Shown: positions 52,335 to 63,148, counted from the first letter of the stretch. The stretch: DNA of 64,000 nt from Oryzibacter oryziterrae (GCF_021864535.1 NZ_JAKJIC010000006.1:124001-188000), one strand, 5' to 3'. The notes: generated by a model from the letters alone, not told the origin. Made by a program: numbers and translations.

Positions 52335-53879
52335 TCAGGCTGCCGGTGCGATCGTGTGTGCGACGCCCGTGGCATAAGCGATGATGTTTTCCTGCGTGAT
52401 GGCGACGCCGGAGGTGCCGCCGACTTCGCCGACGATCTCACCTTCGCGCATCACCAGAACACGATCGGCGATGCCGACGACTTCAGGCAGTTCCGAGGAA
52501 ATGACGATGATGCCGACGCCAGACTTCACCAAATCATTGATGATGCGATAGATTTCGGACTTCGCACCGATATCGACACCGCGTGTGGGTTCGTCGAGAA
52601 TAAGCACGCGGGGCTTGGTCTCGAGAAGGCGCGAGATCAGCACCTTCTGCTGGTTGCCGCCCGAGAGCGAGCCGACCTGGACATTGGGGCCGGCAACGCG
52701 GATCGACAAGGCCTTGATGGCGGCAAGGGCCCGTTCGCGCGCCTTGCCGAGATCGAGGAACCCGGCCTTTGCATCGCGGCCGACAACGCCGAGATTGATG
52801 TTCTCCTGGACCGTCATGTCAAGGAACAGGCCCTGGCCCTTGCGATCCTCGGTCAGATAGACGAGGCCGGAGTTCACGGCGTCGATCGGCTTGGTCGGGT
52901 CGATGCGCTTGCCTTCGAGTTCGATGGTGCCGGATGTGCGCTGATCGCCGCCGTAAATCAGGCGGGCAAGTTCCGTGCGGCCCGAGCCGACGAGACCGGC
53001 CAGACCCAGGACTTCACCCTCATGCAGATCGAATGAGCAGCCCTTGACGCGGCGACCGTCAGCCACGTTCTTGACGGACAGCAACACCTTGCCGCGGCTC
53101 CCGTGGGCGTCATGCTCCTTCTTGTAGAAGTTGGAGATGTCGCGACCGACCATCATGCGCACGAGCGCTTCGGCCGAGAGATCCTGGCGCAGGAGCGTAC
53201 CCACATAGCTGCCGTCGCGCAGCACAGAGCAGCGGTCCGACAGTTCGTAGACCTCGGCCATGCGGTGCGAGATGTAGATGATGGCGAGCCCGTCGGCGCG
53301 CAACGAGCGGATCAGCCCGAAGAGTTTGTCGGTTTCGCGCGAGGACAGCGTGGTGGTGGGCTCGTCCATCACGAGGATGCGGGCATTGGCGTGCACGGCG
53401 CGGGCGATCTCGACCATCTGCCGCTCGGCGATGGAGAGGTCCTGCACCAGCGTCGTCGGTCCGAAATGCGCCCCAAGACGTTCGAGCACATCGCGGCAGC
53501 CGGCCTTCATGGAGGCGCGGTCGACCTGACCTCCAACGGAAGGCTCCCGACCGAGATAGATGTTCTCGGCGACGGTCAGGTTGGGAGACAGCGACAGTTC
53601 CTGGTAGATGACGGCGATGCCGAGAGTCTTGGCCGACAGCGGGCCATCGATATGGACCGGCTTGCCATTGATGCGGATCTCGCCGCCGGAGTCTGCCCGA
53701 TAGGCACCGGAAAGGATCTTCATCAGCGTCGACTTGCCGGCGCCGTTCTCGCCCATCAGCGCGTGGATCTCGCCGGCGTAGACAGTGAGATCGACGTGGC
53801 TGAGCGCCTTGACGCCGGGGAATGTCTTGGAAATGCCGCGCATTTCCAGGATGGGGGCCGTATCATTCTGCGGCTGCAT
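52335..53879 (-). CDS. CUT2 sugar ABC transporter ATP-binding protein (two NBDs)
   Basis: A 514-residue RbsA-type ATPase with duplicated nucleotide-binding domains. Domain 1: [16 protein letters not shown], Walker [10 protein letters not shown] (~44), [25 protein letters not shown]. Domain 2: [17 protein letters not shown] (degenerate Walker A, usual for CUT2), [16 protein letters not shown] and [19 protein letters not shown]. The ATG at 53879 has AAGGAG 8 nt upstream and overlaps the 3' end of the ROK repressor gene by 17 nt. It powers uptake through the permease at 51293. Confidence 0.93.
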   Translation of the reverse strand: MQPQNDTAPILEMRGISKTFPGVKALSHVDLTVYAGEIHALMGENGAGKSTLMKILSGAYRADSGGEIRINGKPVHIDGPLSAKTLGIAVIYQELSLSPNLTVAENIYLGREPSVGGQVDRASMKAGCRDVLERLGAHFGPTTLVQDLSIAERQMVEIARAVHANARILVMDEPTTTLSSRETDKLFGLIRSLRADGLAIIYISHRMAEVYELSDRCSVLRDGSYVGTLLRQDLSAEALVRMMVGRDISNFYKKEHDAHGSRGKVLLSVKNVADGRRVKGCSFDLHEGEVLGLAGLVGSGRTELARLIYGGDQRTSGTIELEGKRIDPTKPIDAVNSGLVYLTEDRKGQGLFLDMTVQENINLGVVGRDAKAGFLDLGKARERALAAIKALSIRVAGPNVQVGSLSGGNQQKVLISRLLETKPRVLILDEPTRGVDIGAKSEIYRIINDLVKSGVGIIVISSELPEVVGIADRVLVMREGEIVGEVGGTSGVAITQENIIAYATGVAHTIAPAA

Positions 53880-55128
53880 ACTGGGTCTCCTTGATCGCGC
53901 CCGCTGTTCCCGTGAGGATGGAGGAGCGCGGCGAGAAGTTGACGAAGAGGGGCAGCGTGGCTGCACCGAGTGCGCCGGCGTCGTGGCCAAAGGAGCCCTT
54001 GTAGAACATCGGCACGCGCACGCTTTCAGGGGCTGCCTGCTCGAGGGCTTTCTCCAGCCGCTCGATGATCGTCTGGATCAGGCCGTCGTCGATGTTGCAA
54101 TCGAGCACGACATTGGGCACGTCGAGCACGGCGGTTGCCGAGAGAATGGCGGGAACGAAGGCGGCGACAGCATCGTCGATCCATTCGTCGAGCGCCCGGT
54201 GGCGATCGGAATGGCTGAGAGCATCGGCCATGTCGGCGAGGCTCTCGACCTTCAGGCCATGCCAGCGCATGTGACGGCGCAGGGCGGTCAGCGAGGCGCG
54301 GGTCAGCAGGACGTCGAAAGCCTTCTGGGGGGCTGGCGCGGAGGCGAGCGTGGAGGCCGGCACGGTGAGCATGGCGATGTCGCCGGCGTTGCCGTTGACG
54401 CCATGCAGGCAGTCGCCGCTGACGACAACGCCACCACCGACGGCGCCGCCGATGAAGATGTAGACGAAATCGTCGATCTGACGGCCGCGACCGTAGAAGA
54501 GCTCGGCGATGGCGGCGGCGTTACCGTCATTTTCGGTGAACACGGACATGCCGGTCTCACGCGCCAGCGCCATGGCGAAATCGTAGCCGTCCCAGAGCTT
54601 GAAGGACTCGGCCGGCAGCTCCAGTTCCCTCAGCCAGCTGCCGAGGTTGAAGGGCAGGGCGAGGCCGATACCGGCGAGGCGGGCCTTCTGGTTGGGGGTA
54701 ATGTCGTCGAGGATAGCGTTGATGTCGCTGACGATCATCGCCAGCATGTCGTCAGGCGGCGGCAGGATGACGTCGCGGCTGCGGCGGGATACGATATTGC
54801 CGCCGAAATCGACGCAGAGCACTTCGCTCGACACGCGATCGAGGCGGACGCCGATGGAATAGGCCCCGCTCGATTCCAGCGCGAGCATGGTGGCGGGTTG
54901 ACCGCGCTGCCCTTCGCGCTTCTTGCCGAGCACGGAAACGAGGCCGACGGACTCCAGATCGCGAATGATGTCGCCAATGGCGTTGTTTGTGAGGGCGGCG
55001 GCACGCGCCAGATCGGCCTTCGACGCCTCGCCCATGCGGCGGAGGCATTGCAGCACGATGCGTTCGTTGAATTGCCGGACCTGGACCGAATTCGATCCCT
55101 GTCCCGTGCGTGCGGGTCGAGTGGACAC
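53863..55128 (-). CDS. ROK-family transcriptional repressor of the sugar ABC operon
   Basis: A 421-residue NagC/FrcR-like regulator. The N-terminal winged helix is visible: [48 protein letters not shown] (~16-65). The ROK sugar-binding domain follows, with [17 protein letters not shown] and [29 protein letters not shown]. The zinc-binding Cys cluster of ROK kinases is absent, fitting a regulator. It is the first gene of the operon and overlaps the ATPase gene by 17 nt. The order repressor-ATPase-permease-binding protein resembles the rhizobial frc-like operons. Confidence 0.9.
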   Translation of the reverse strand: MSTRPARTGQGSNSVQVRQFNERIVLQCLRRMGEASKADLARAAALTNNAIGDIIRDLESVGLVSVLGKKREGQRGQPATMLALESSGAYSIGVRLDRVSSEVLCVDFGGNIVSRRSRDVILPPPDDMLAMIVSDINAILDDITPNQKARLAGIGLALPFNLGSWLRELELPAESFKLWDGYDFAMALARETGMSVFTENDGNAAAIAELFYGRGRQIDDFVYIFIGGAVGGGVVVSGDCLHGVNGNAGDIAMLTVPASTLASAPAPQKAFDVLLTRASLTALRRHMRWHGLKVESLADMADALSHSDRHRALDEWIDDAVAAFVPAILSATAVLDVPNVVLDCNIDDGLIQTIIERLEKALEQAAPESVRVPMFYKGSFGHDAGALGAATLPLFVNFSPRSSILTGTAGAIKETQYAAAE

Positions 55129-55514
55129 GTCATCCTCCCAGGGACGCCTTTGCAGCCCAAGGACATATCCGTCACCGCATCACTGCGGAGCCTCCAGGAT
55201 AGGGTGTCCATGATTTTGGCTGCGTAAAAATTAGGCGCCTTGTTTTTATTAATTCACAATGAAGAAATTAAAATGAAATATGTAACCGGTCAAGGGGGGA
55301 TGATGGAGTGTACGCGTTTTTTTTCATTCGTCCATCGCCTTGGGAGAATCGCGGGCGGTGGAGAGGTGCCTTCGCCTCCAAGGTTAATATAGTCTAAAAG
55401 GCCATCATCGTGTAAGCTCGCTTTTAGACTTACGTGTCGTCCGGCTTGAAGCGTTTCACCCGTTTTCGGGCGGAAATGCGGGGTTCCGGCGCGCGATGAC
55501 GGAGGCATTTGGAT
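55129..55514. other. 386-bp divergent spacer, no gene seen
   Basis: AT-rich between about 55225 and 55340, consistent with the promoter of the ROK-ABC operon and its operator. No perfect dyad could be assigned. The part nearest 55515 carries the GGAGG ribosome site of the next gene. Confidence 0.4.
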
Positions 55515-56156
55515 ATGGCGAGCGATTCGTCGAGCGAAGGCAATGGCAAGGTGCGCAGGCTGAGCGACGCCGTGCGTCGCGTGCGCATTGCCGAAGCGGA
55601 GCGCTCCGATGCCTTCGCGGATCTGCACGAAGCCGACAGGGCCAGGCTGGCGCTGCTGGTCGAGGAGTTGCAGGGCGTCTTCGCCGAGCTGCCGTCAAAT
55701 GACGACTATTTCATCTGCGAGATCGCAGGTAGTACGCCGCCGCGCCTATGGGTGGATCCGACTGCGCATGTGATGATCGGGCGCGACCGGCGCACCTATC
55801 GTTTTCTCAAGGATACCCGCTTTGGCCGCGTGGTGCTGATTGAGAGCGCCGACGTGCATGTGGTAGCGGACGCCGTTACCGACTATGTGGCTGAGCGTGT
55901 GGTGGAGCGCGATCGGGCGCAGGAATCCGACTATCTCCTCGCGCGCCTTCGTTCCGCGGCCTTGCCGGGGCGGACGGCAGGCAAGGCCTCGGCGCGGGCC
56001 GCTGCGGCCGAGGAGCCAGCGTTGCACGCCAAGGCGGGGCAGGCGGACAAGGGCTCTGCCTTGATCTGGGCATTGGTGCTGTTTCTGGCGGGATTTGCCG
56101 CCGGGGCGATTGGGCTCGTGGCCTACGCCTGGTTCATGGTGCCCGGCGCCAGCTGA
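55515..56156 (+). CDS. Hypothetical tail-anchored membrane protein
   Basis: Not recognised. A 213-residue protein with a basic, acidic-patched helical N-terminus (RLSDAVRRVRIAEAERSDAFADLHEADRARLALLVEEL). A central alpha/beta region follows (YFICEIAGSTPPRLWVDPTAHVMIGRDRRTYRFLKDTRFGRVVL). After an Ala-rich linker it ends with one membrane helix (ALIWALVLFLAGFAAGAIGLVAYAWF), so the bulk should face the cytoplasm. ATG 55515 lies downstream of GGAGG; a TTG 6 bp earlier is less likely. The 3' end overlaps the convergent phosphoesterase gene by 34 bp. Confidence 0.7.
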   Translation: MASDSSSEGNGKVRRLSDAVRRVRIAEAERSDAFADLHEADRARLALLVEELQGVFAELPSNDDYFICEIAGSTPPRLWVDPTAHVMIGRDRRTYRFLKDTRFGRVVLIESADVHVVADAVTDYVAERVVERDRAQESDYLLARLRSAALPGRTAGKASARAAAAEEPALHAKAGQADKGSALIWALVLFLAGFAAGAIGLVAYAWFMVPGAS

Positions 56157-57055
56157 GTGCGGACCCCGCCGGTGAAGCTGTCGCGCTCGATCTCGCTGTA
56201 GTCGCCGGATGCTGCGTCGAGTTCATAGCGCTGCCGGTCGATGCGCCATCCGGCCTCGGTTTTCTCAAAGGTGAAATGGTTGAAGCCGGAGGGCGGCTTG
56301 CGTCCGCCGTGCGTTTGTGTGGCCGCAGAAATGCCCAAGACCGGGACCTTTGCGCCGGAAGGTCCGTCGATATAGGCCACCGAGGGCAGGTGGGTGTGGC
56401 CGTGCAGGATGAGTTCGGCACCGCCTGCGGCGATCGCCTTGCGAAAGCGGCGCGCATCCACAAGGCGCTTGTGCCAATGGGCGCCGTCGGTCTGTGGCGG
56501 ATGATGGATCAGGACGACGCGGCACAGGCCTTCCTGACCGAGAGCCGCAAGTTCGATGGCGAGTTGTTCGGCCTGGCGCCGGCCGACGGTTCCCGTGGCC
56601 ATGAAGGGGCCGGTGGAGCGAGCGCTCGAGACGCCGATGATGGCGATGTCGCCGCGGCGGCGGACGTAAGGCCAGCTGCTGTCGCCGCTGTCGCCCTGCA
56701 TCCAGGGCGTCCAGCTGGCGCTGGCGCGATCAAGGGACCCACGGACATAGGCGTCATGATTGCCGGGGATGACCGACACATCCGAACCATCGCCCAGCGC
56801 GTCCAGAAAGGCGCGGGCAGTGGCGAACTCGGCCGGCAAGGCAATGTTGACAAGGTCGCCAGTCACGGCGATGTGGTCCGGCTCAAGGGCGCGGACGGCG
56901 GAAACCAGCCGGGACGGCAGGTCAACCTGCATCAGGCGGCTACGATTGCGCCGCCAGTTGATGAAGCCCAGGATCCGCTTGGACGCGAGTTCCCTGAGAC
57001 GGGCCGGTGGAAGGGGCCCGAGATGCGGATCGGATATGTGAACAAGGCTGACCAT
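56123..57055 (-). CDS. Calcineurin-like metallophosphoesterase
   Basis: A 310-residue metallophosphoesterase with every metal motif: SDPHLG (DxH), TGDLVN (GDxxx), PGNHDAYV (GNHD), LIHHPP and HGHTHLP. This is the layout of CpdA-like and related phosphodiesterases; substrate not predictable. The ATG at 57055 starts MVSLVHISDPHLG, directly before the first motif; the frame is open 63 bp upstream but without family sequence. The ribosome site is weak. Confidence 0.88.
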   Translation of the reverse strand: MVSLVHISDPHLGPLPPARLRELASKRILGFINWRRNRSRLMQVDLPSRLVSAVRALEPDHIAVTGDLVNIALPAEFATARAFLDALGDGSDVSVIPGNHDAYVRGSLDRASASWTPWMQGDSGDSSWPYVRRRGDIAIIGVSSARSTGPFMATGTVGRRQAEQLAIELAALGQEGLCRVVLIHHPPQTDGAHWHKRLVDARRFRKAIAAGGAELILHGHTHLPSVAYIDGPSGAKVPVLGISAATQTHGGRKPPSGFNHFTFEKTEAGWRIDRQRYELDAASGDYSEIERDSFTGGVRTQLAPGTMNQA

Positions 57056-57517
57056 CACCCGCTTGGTAGCCAATCGCCACCCAGGCGTAAAGAGGGCGCA
57101 CGCATTCGTTTGCGCCACGCCGCAAGGCGGTGGCGCAGTGCCGGATCCAATGGCTAACGCTGAATCACACTGGATTCAGATGCCATCGTTCATGAAACGG
57201 AGCGAGGCGTGCGGATCCCTTCCGCGCAGCGTCGTCAGCGGCCCGAGAAAGTGAACAGGGCTGCGAACACGTGCGGGTTGTTGGCATCGACAGCCGGCAC
57301 CCAGTGGAACTTCCGGGAGCGATTCTGACGACGACGGAACAGGGAGAACATGATAGCCTTCTTTGCGTGTTTGTCCGAGACAGTCACTACGACCGCTCAG
57401 GAACACAAGATATGTACCATCTGCCTACGATTTGCGCTATTCGCCCAAACACTGAGCAGGCATGCGAAGCCTGCATGCGGGAATCAGGTTTTCTGACAAG
57501 GGATGGAGGCCGTCTTG
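57056..57517. other. Spacer of about 460 bp, no gene seen
   Basis: Between the divergent phosphoesterase and Nudix genes. Short frames exist but none has a ribosome site plus plausible protein; no dyad or terminator stood out. Confidence 0.35.
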
Positions 57518-57997
57518 GTGAATGAGCGGGTGCTGAAATTTCTCCAGCCGGCCGTGCATCAGGCCCAGTCTCTGGCGCTGCGTCTGCTCAAGGGAACGAC
57601 CCTTGGCGTGCGGGTCGCGGTGACGGACGGAAGCCGGATTCTCCTGGTTCGTCATAGCTATGTGCCGGGTTGGTATCTGCCGGGCGGGGCGGTGGATCCT
57701 GGGGAAACGGCTGCTGAAGCGGCGGTTCGGGAGCTTGACGAAGAGGCCGGGATTGCTCCCGCTGGCACGCTGCGCCTGCACGGCGTGTTCTTCAATCGCC
57801 GCCTTGCCAAGCGCGACCACGTGCTCGTCTATCACGTGGAAGCTTGGCGGGAACTCAGGAGCTTTGTGCCGGGGCGTGAAATCGTTGAGGCCGGCTTCTT
57901 TCCGGTCGACGCGCTGCCCGAGGCCTCCACCAACGCCACGCGACTTCGCGTGGCGGAAATCTGCGGTGGGGCTCCGGTCTCTGCGGAATGGGGCTGA
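57518..57997 (+). CDS. Nudix hydrolase
   Basis: A 159-residue Nudix protein. The box is canonical: GGAVDPGETAAEAAVRELDEEAGI (GX5EX7REUXEEXGU), in two parts around residues 53-76, so the metal-binding glutamates are present. The N-terminal LQPAVHQAQSLALRL and the WYLPGG entry are typical of NTP/sugar-nucleotide-type Nudix enzymes. GTG 57518 was chosen because GGAGG lies 8 nt upstream; an ATG at 57503 overlaps that ribosome site. Substrate unknown. Confidence 0.87.
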   Translation: MNERVLKFLQPAVHQAQSLALRLLKGTTLGVRVAVTDGSRILLVRHSYVPGWYLPGGAVDPGETAAEAAVRELDEEAGIAPAGTLRLHGVFFNRRLAKRDHVLVYHVEAWRELRSFVPGREIVEAGFFPVDALPEASTNATRLRVAEICGGAPVSAEWG

Positions 57998-58013
57998 GCT
58001 TGCCCAAAAGCAA

Positions 58014-58040
58014 AAAGCCCGACCGCAGGGGCCGGGCTTT
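58014..58040 (-). terminator. Terminator of the ahpC-ahpD operon
   Basis: AAAGCCCG (58014-58021) pairs with CGGGCTTT (58033-58040), with partial extra pairing in the loop; on the minus strand it continues TTTTTGCTTTT. It is 25 bp past the ahpD stop and between convergent genes. Confidence 0.82.
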
Positions 58041-58064
58041 CCGATTTCGTTCCAGGTGGTTCGA

Positions 58065-58589
58065 TCAGGCCGGAACGGCTTCCAGCGCAATGGCTGCCGA
58101 CTGGATGATCGAGGCATAGCGCACGGCGTTCTGCACGGCGCTGGCCGGAAGCCCGCCCTCGCGCACGACCTTCTCGTGGCTATCCATGCACATGCCGCAG
58201 CCGTTGATGGCCGAGACGGCAAGGCACCAGAGCTCGAAGTCCACCTTGTCCACACCCGGCTTGCCGATCAAGGTCATGCGCAGGCGCGCCGGCATGGTCT
58301 TGTACTCGGGGTTCGAGGTGAGGTGCAGGAAGCGATAATAGACATTGTTCATGCCCATCATCACGGCTGCGCCCTTGGCGGCTTCCATGGCTTCCGGCGA
58401 GAGGCGGCTGGCCGCCTCTGCCACGAGAGCCTCGGCCACGACGGCATTGCGCGTGGCATAGCCGCAGGCGACAAGGGTGCCGTATTTCTGCTGCGGGGTC
58501 AGGCTGTCGTCTTCCGCCATGGCGGAGAGGTTCAGCCGGACGTCCTTGGCAAAGCCGGGCAGCTTGTCCTGGAGGCTCGCAATCGACAT
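58065..58589 (-). CDS. ahpD: Alkylhydroperoxidase AhpD
   Basis: A 174-residue AhpD. The active site [15 protein letters not shown] holds the CxxC pair and the nearby His of the proton relay; [22 protein letters not shown] is typical. AhpD reduces AhpC, drawing electrons from lipoylated dehydrogenase complexes in known cases. Its ATG overlaps the ahpC stop as TGATG, implying coupled translation. Confidence 0.93.
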   Translation of the reverse strand: MSIASLQDKLPGFAKDVRLNLSAMAEDDSLTPQQKYGTLVACGYATRNAVVAEALVAEAASRLSPEAMEAAKGAAVMMGMNNVYYRFLHLTSNPEYKTMPARLRMTLIGKPGVDKVDFELWCLAVSAINGCGMCMDSHEKVVREGGLPASAVQNAVRYASIIQSAAIALEAVPA

Positions 58590-59143
58590 CAGGCAGCCTT
58601 CAGCGTGTCGCCGCCAACCTCACGGTTGCACGGGCAGAGCTCGTCGGTCTGCAGGGCGTCGAGGACGCGCAGCGTGTCCTTGGGATTGCGGCCGACGTTG
58701 AGGTTGGTCGCGTAGACATGCTGGATGGTGTTGTCGGGATCGACGATGAAGGTGACGCGGTAGGCGACGCCGGCCGGCGAACGGACGCCGAGGCCATCGG
58801 TCAGCGAGCCGTTGGTGTCGGCGAAGTTCCAGATCGGCAGCTTGTCGAGATCCTTGTGGTCGCGGCGCCAGGCGAGCTTGACGAACTCGTTGTCGGTGGA
58901 GCCACCGAGCACGACAGCGTCACGATCCTCGAAATCCTTGGCGATGCGCGCGAACTCGGCGATCTCGGTCGGGCAGACGAAGGTGAAGTCCTTCGGGTAG
59001 AAGAAGATGACCTTCCACTTGCCGGGGAAGGAGGATTCGGTGACTTCCTCGAAGGCCGAAACGCCAGCTTCGACGTGGTTGTTGAAGCCGGGCTTCACGC
59101 CGGTGACCGAGAAGGAGGGGAGCTTGTCGCCAATACCGAGCAT
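58589..59143 (-). CDS. ahpC: Peroxiredoxin AhpC
   Basis: A 184-residue 2-Cys peroxiredoxin. The peroxidatic Cys is in [13 protein letters not shown] and the resolving Cys in [12 protein letters not shown], a C-terminal CPC as in AhpD-linked AhpC. It reduces H2O2 and organic peroxides. It is the first gene of the ahpC-ahpD operon. The ATG is preceded by a promoter-like region with a Fur-family-like dyad. In this diazotroph it would protect oxygen-sensitive enzymes; that is inference. Confidence 0.94.
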   Translation of the reverse strand: MLGIGDKLPSFSVTGVKPGFNNHVEAGVSAFEEVTESSFPGKWKVIFFYPKDFTFVCPTEIAEFARIAKDFEDRDAVVLGGSTDNEFVKLAWRRDHKDLDKLPIWNFADTNGSLTDGLGVRSPAGVAYRVTFIVDPDNTIQHVYATNLNVGRNPKDTLRVLDALQTDELCPCNREVGGDTLKAA

Positions 59144-59185
59144 TTGACTACCTTTTGGGTTGGTGGTGAAACGATGCCGGAGCCA

Positions 59186-59236
59186 TATCTAGCGCATCGC
59201 AGCAATTTTGCAAGCGCTCTTTAGACGCATTCTAAT
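59186..59236 (-). promoter_or_regulatory. ahpC promoter with Irr/Fur-family-like dyad
   Basis: On the minus strand, -35 TTGCAA (59208-59213) and -10 TAGATA (59186-59191) are 16 bp apart. Just upstream sits TTTAGACGCATTCTAAT (59220-59236), a TTAGA-N4/TTCTAA dyad resembling Irr/ICE and other Fur-family sites, 77 bp before the ahpC ATG. Confidence 0.45.
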
Positions 59237-59468
59237 CTATTGAGCCAGCATATTCCATCCTCAAGCCTTTTCCTGAGTTTACGGATCAGGCTTGTCGGGG
59301 CTGCTGGCCTCCGGAGGCTTCGGCCGGATGGGAATAGTGGCCGAACTCTGCGGCGGTGCAATACGTAAATGTCCAGACATGGAGCCAGGCGGCACTGCAA
59401 CCATGGCGGAGCCGCGCCTGAGGCAAGTCGCGATGGCTGGCCGTTGAACGCGGCATCCGCTGGCGAGT
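59237..59468. other. Spacer between fixX and ahpC, no gene seen
   Basis: The 232 bp downstream of fixX hold no convincing small gene, and no terminator with a T-tract was found after fixX. Confidence 0.4.
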
Positions 59469-59777
59469 TCAGCCGAACTTGAACAGCACGCCGAAGCCGC
59501 CGCGCGGATAGTTCCATTCGATTTCGCCGGACGGCTCGCAGAGCACGCGGCAAGTGCCGCATTCCATGCAGCCGTCGGCGGTGATCTCCACCTGGCCGCG
59601 TTCGTTCTGCTCGTAGCATTTGGCCGGGCAGACGCGAGTGAGTGCGAGCAGATTGGGGCTCGGCTTGTCGTGTGGCTTGACCGTGATATGCGGCCGGCCG
59701 GTATCGACCATGTAGCGGTTCTGGAACAGCTTGTCTTCGACGCGGACGCCGGTTTCGATGCGGGGCATGGCGGTCAT
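59469..59777 (-). CDS. fixX: Ferredoxin-like protein FixX
   Basis: A 102-residue ferredoxin-like electron carrier of the FixABCX complex. [52 protein letters not shown] carries the [4Fe-4S] cysteines C70, C73, C76 and C80 plus C50/C54, and the tail YPRGGFGV is typical of FixX. The ATG at 59777 has GGAG 7 nt upstream and lies 23 bp after the fixC stop. A longer in-frame open stretch upstream is only a shadow of fixC. Confidence 0.93.
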   Translation of the reverse strand: MTAMPRIETGVRVEDKLFQNRYMVDTGRPHITVKPHDKPSPNLLALTRVCPAKCYEQNERGQVEITADGCMECGTCRVLCEPSGEIEWNYPRGGFGVLFKFG

Positions 59778-59800
59778 GGTGAGGCTCCGTTCAGTGGGGA

Positions 59801-61108
59801 TCAACGCCAGGCGAAGGCGAATTTCAGGGCGTCGGACACGAGGCCGAGGCGGCTGCGGGCCTTGATGAAGGCGGCCGAAGTGGCCTTTTCCTTCTCGAGC
59901 TTCGGCGTGCCGTCCACATGCAGGAAGTTCTGGGCGGCCTTGGAGACGAGCTCGGGATAGGTCAAGAAGAAGTTCTGCGACTGGGTGTGCAGCAGCGCCG
60001 GCATGTCCTTGTATTTCTTCAGGTCCTTGATGACGAAGCTGTCGTCCAGCATCTTCTTGTAGAGGCTGAGGTTTTCCGCCGTCATGGCGTCGCGCCGGCT
60101 TTTCACCTGGAAGATGGCATCGGCGGCGATGCGGCCGGAGGTCATGGCGAGGTTGGAACCTTCCCGATGGATGGCGTTGTTGAGCTGGGCGGCATCGCCG
60201 ACCACGACCCAGCCGTCGCCATAGAGCTTGGGGATGGCCTTGTAGCCGCCCTCGGGAATGAGATGGGCGGCATATTCCTTGACCTCGGAACCGGCGAGCA
60301 GGCCGCGCACCGACGGATGTTGCTTGAAGGCTTCGAGGAGTTCGTAAGGGCTCTCCATGGTCTTGGAATAGTCCGACACCAGGCAGCCGAGGCCGACCGA
60401 GACGCATTCCTTGTTGGTGTAGATGAAGGCAAGGCCGGTCATGCCGCGCGTGAAGGTGCCGGCCGCCTCGATGACGCAGCCTTCGGCGCCGCGCAGGTTG
60501 AAGCGTTGCTCGATCACTTCCTCGGGCAGGAAGTGCATTTCCTTGACGGCGAGCGCCACGGTTTCGGGCTTGGGCGTCTCGCGCAGGCCGGCGCGGGTGC
60601 CGAGCAGGCCGTTGACGCCTTCGGCGAGCACGACCACGTCGGCGCGGATTTCGCCGTCGCGCCGGTCAGTGCGGACGCCGATGACCTTGCCGCCGGTGTC
60701 ATAGACGAGTTCGGTGGCGGTGGTCTCGGTCAGTACCGTGACGCCGGCGTCGCGGACCTTGCGCGAGAACCACTTGTCGAACTGGGCGCGGATGATGGTG
60801 TAGCGGTTGGGATTGTCGGAGTTGAACTCGTCGGACCGGTAATGCATGCCGGAATGGGAATGGCCGTCCATCATCCAGAAGCGCTGCTCGACGATGTGGC
60901 GTTCGAGCGGGGCGTCCTCGCGGAAGTCGGGGATGATCTGCTCGAGCATGGACGCATACATGATGGCGCCCTGCACGTTCTTGGAGCCGGCATACTCGCC
61001 GCGCTCAAGCTGCAGCACCTTGAGGCCGCGCTTGGCGAGCGTATAGGCGGCGGCGTTGCCGGACATGCCCGCACCGACGACGATGGCGTCAAACTTTTCC
61101 TCGATCAT
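59801..61108 (-). CDS. fixC: Flavoprotein-quinone oxidoreductase FixC
   Basis: A 435-residue FAD protein homologous to ETF-ubiquinone oxidoreductase; it passes electrons from FixAB to quinone, while bifurcation also reduces ferredoxin/flavodoxin for nitrogenase. The N-terminal FAD motif is [50 protein letters not shown] is the C-terminal FAD signature. [13 protein letters not shown] and the quinone-binding region are typical. It sits 19 bp after fixB. Confidence 0.94.
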   Translation of the reverse strand: MIEEKFDAIVVGAGMSGNAAAYTLAKRGLKVLQLERGEYAGSKNVQGAIMYASMLEQIIPDFREDAPLERHIVEQRFWMMDGHSHSGMHYRSDEFNSDNPNRYTIIRAQFDKWFSRKVRDAGVTVLTETTATELVYDTGGKVIGVRTDRRDGEIRADVVVLAEGVNGLLGTRAGLRETPKPETVALAVKEMHFLPEEVIEQRFNLRGAEGCVIEAAGTFTRGMTGLAFIYTNKECVSVGLGCLVSDYSKTMESPYELLEAFKQHPSVRGLLAGSEVKEYAAHLIPEGGYKAIPKLYGDGWVVVGDAAQLNNAIHREGSNLAMTSGRIAADAIFQVKSRRDAMTAENLSLYKKMLDDSFVIKDLKKYKDMPALLHTQSQNFFLTYPELVSKAAQNFLHVDGTPKLEKEKATSAAFIKARSRLGLVSDALKFAFAWR

Positions 61109-61127
61109 CTCTGGAGCTCCTCAGATA

Positions 61128-62240
61128 TCAGCCGGCGAGGCGGTCGCGGTTGTGGGGGGACAGGCGGCGGATGAAGGCGTCGGTCAGGGCCGGCAGGAAG
61201 CGCACGGCATCGGTGACGAGGCCCACATGGGCGAAGTCGAAGATGGGCGCGTTCTTGTCGGTGTTGATGGCGACGATGAGGTCGGCACCCTCGACGCCGA
61301 CGCGATGCTGGATGGCGCCTGAGATGCCGGCGGCGATGTAGAGCTTGGGCCGGATGGTCTTGCCGGTCTGGCCGATCTGCCGCTCATAAGGCTGCCAGCC
61401 CTTCTGCACCACGGGGCGCGAGCAGCCGTATTCGGCGCCAAGCACGCGGGCGAGACCCTTGACCAGCTGGAAGTTCTCCGCTCCGCCGAGGCCGAGCCCG
61501 CCGGCCACCACGATGTCGGCATAGGCGAGGTTGGCCTTGCCAGCGTCGCGGTCGGGAATGAAGGACAGGATCTTGGTGACGATGTCGTCCTCGACCATGT
61601 CGAGCTTGTGGGTGATGACACGGCCGACCGGCTTCTCCACCCGCTCGGGCATGGCCATGACGCGCGGGCGCACCGTGGCCATCTGTGGGCGGAAGTTGAG
61701 CGTGTAGATGGTGCACAGAAGCGAGCCGCCGAAGGTAGGGCGGGTGGCGGCGAGAGACGCGTCGGCGTCAACGTCGAGCTCGGTGCAGTCGGCAGTGAGG
61801 CCGGTCAGCAGCGTGGTGGCGACGGAGCCGGCGAGGTCACGGCCGAGCGTTGTGGCGCCCAGCAGCAGGATCTCCGGCTTGTAGGTGTTGACGACGTCGG
61901 TGAGCGCGCGGGTGTAGGGCTCGTTGCGATAGTGGGTGAGCAGGGGATCCTCGACCAGATAGGCGAGATCTGCGCCATAGCAGAAGGTCTCCGCCACAGC
62001 GGTGCGGGTGCCCTCATCGGGCGGGCCGATCACCACGGCGGCGAGGTCGACACCAAGCTTGTTGGCGAGCTTGCGGCCTTCGCCGAGCAACTCGAAGGAG
62101 ACGGGATGCACCTGGCCGCGCTCCACTTCCACATAGACCCACACATGCTTGTAGGCCTTGAAGTGTTCGGGCAGCTCTTTCTTCATCGACGCGCGGGAGC
62201 CGGCGGCGGCCGGTGCGGCGGGCTTGGGGGCCTCGGTCAT
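61128..62240 (-). CDS. fixB: Electron transfer flavoprotein alpha-type subunit FixB
   Basis: A 370-residue ETF-alpha-like subunit. The N-terminal adenine-nucleotide-type domain starts at [28 protein letters not shown]. The C-terminal FAD domain has [90 protein letters not shown], the full ETF-alpha signature. The ATG at 62240 has GGAG 7 nt upstream, 20 bp after fixA. Confidence 0.94.
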   Translation of the reverse strand: MTEAPKPAAPAAAGSRASMKKELPEHFKAYKHVWVYVEVERGQVHPVSFELLGEGRKLANKLGVDLAAVVIGPPDEGTRTAVAETFCYGADLAYLVEDPLLTHYRNEPYTRALTDVVNTYKPEILLLGATTLGRDLAGSVATTLLTGLTADCTELDVDADASLAATRPTFGGSLLCTIYTLNFRPQMATVRPRVMAMPERVEKPVGRVITHKLDMVEDDIVTKILSFIPDRDAGKANLAYADIVVAGGLGLGGAENFQLVKGLARVLGAEYGCSRPVVQKGWQPYERQIGQTGKTIRPKLYIAAGISGAIQHRVGVEGADLIVAINTDKNAPIFDFAHVGLVTDAVRFLPALTDAFIRRLSPHNRDRLAG

Positions 62241-62260
62241 GGGGCACTCCTGAGTAGAGG

Positions 62261-63112
62261 TCAGAGGGCCGCCTGGGCGGCAGCGATATCGGCTTCCAGC
62301 TTGGGCTGGCGGGAGAAGATGGCGTCGAGCAGGCTGTCGGCAGTGTCGCGCGCTGCCGGTGTGATCTCGATCATCTCTGCCTTCTCGGCGCGCGGGCCGG
62401 GGGCAAAGACGCGCTTGACCACGGTGGGCGAACCGCGCAGGCCGCACTTGGTGAGATCCTCGATGCCGGCGTCCTTGGCCGACCAGATGACCACCTCGGC
62501 GCGGGCGGCGCGCAGGGCGTCCTTCATGGTGCCGCGGCGCATGTCGTTGGTGCCTTCCAGCATGGTGATGAGCGCGGGCAGGGTGGTCCTGAGCTGCTGC
62601 ACGCCACCTTCCGAGCGACGCTCGACGGAGATGGTGCGGCCGGCGAGATCGAGGTCGGCGATCCTGGAAACATAGGTGAGCTGCAGGAGCTTCAGCCGCT
62701 TGGCAATGCCGGGGCCGACCTGGGCGGTGTCGCCGTCGATGGTCTGCTTGCCGGTGAAGACGATGTCGGGAGCGCCGTAGACTTGCGCGACCTTGGCGAT
62801 GGCCGAGGACAGCGCGAAGGAGGTGGCGAGCGTATCCGAGCCGGCAAAGAAACGGTCGGTGAGCAGGACGGCCCGGTCGGCGCCGAAGGTGAGCGCCTTG
62901 CGCAGGGTATCCTCGGCGTTGGGCGGCCCCATGGTCAGTACGGTGACTTCGCCGCCATGCTGGTCGCGCAGACGCAGCGCTTCCTCAAGGGCGTAGAGGT
63001 CGTAGGGGTTGATGATGGTGGGCACGCCTTGCCGCATGATGGTGTTGGTCACCGGGTGGACGCGGATCTGGGCACTGTCGGGCACTTGCTTGATGCAGAC
63101 GACGATATGCAT
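62261..63112 (-). CDS. fixA: Electron transfer flavoprotein beta-type subunit FixA
   Basis: A 283-residue ETF-beta-like subunit: [76 protein letters not shown] and [22 protein letters not shown] are all diagnostic. FixA-FixB binds NADH and the bifurcating flavin. First gene of fixABCX. A canonical -24/-12 promoter lies 37 bp upstream and a NifA site further up, so it should be switched on with nitrogen fixation. Confidence 0.95.
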   Translation of the reverse strand: MHIVVCIKQVPDSAQIRVHPVTNTIMRQGVPTIINPYDLYALEEALRLRDQHGGEVTVLTMGPPNAEDTLRKALTFGADRAVLLTDRFFAGSDTLATSFALSSAIAKVAQVYGAPDIVFTGKQTIDGDTAQVGPGIAKRLKLLQLTYVSRIADLDLAGRTISVERRSEGGVQQLRTTLPALITMLEGTNDMRRGTMKDALRAARAEVVIWSAKDAGIEDLTKCGLRGSPTVVKRVFAPGPRAEKAEMIEITPAARDTADSLLDAIFSRQPKLEADIAAAQAAL

Positions 63113-63148
63113 GGCTGAAACCTCATGCGGATGGGGTGCTGCCCAAAT

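Noticed and set aside
59778-60407. N-terminal extension of fixX upstream through fixC
   Set aside because: The extension is the minus-strand second frame of fixC; FixX proteins are ~95-100 residues and the ATG at 59777 has a good ribosome site.
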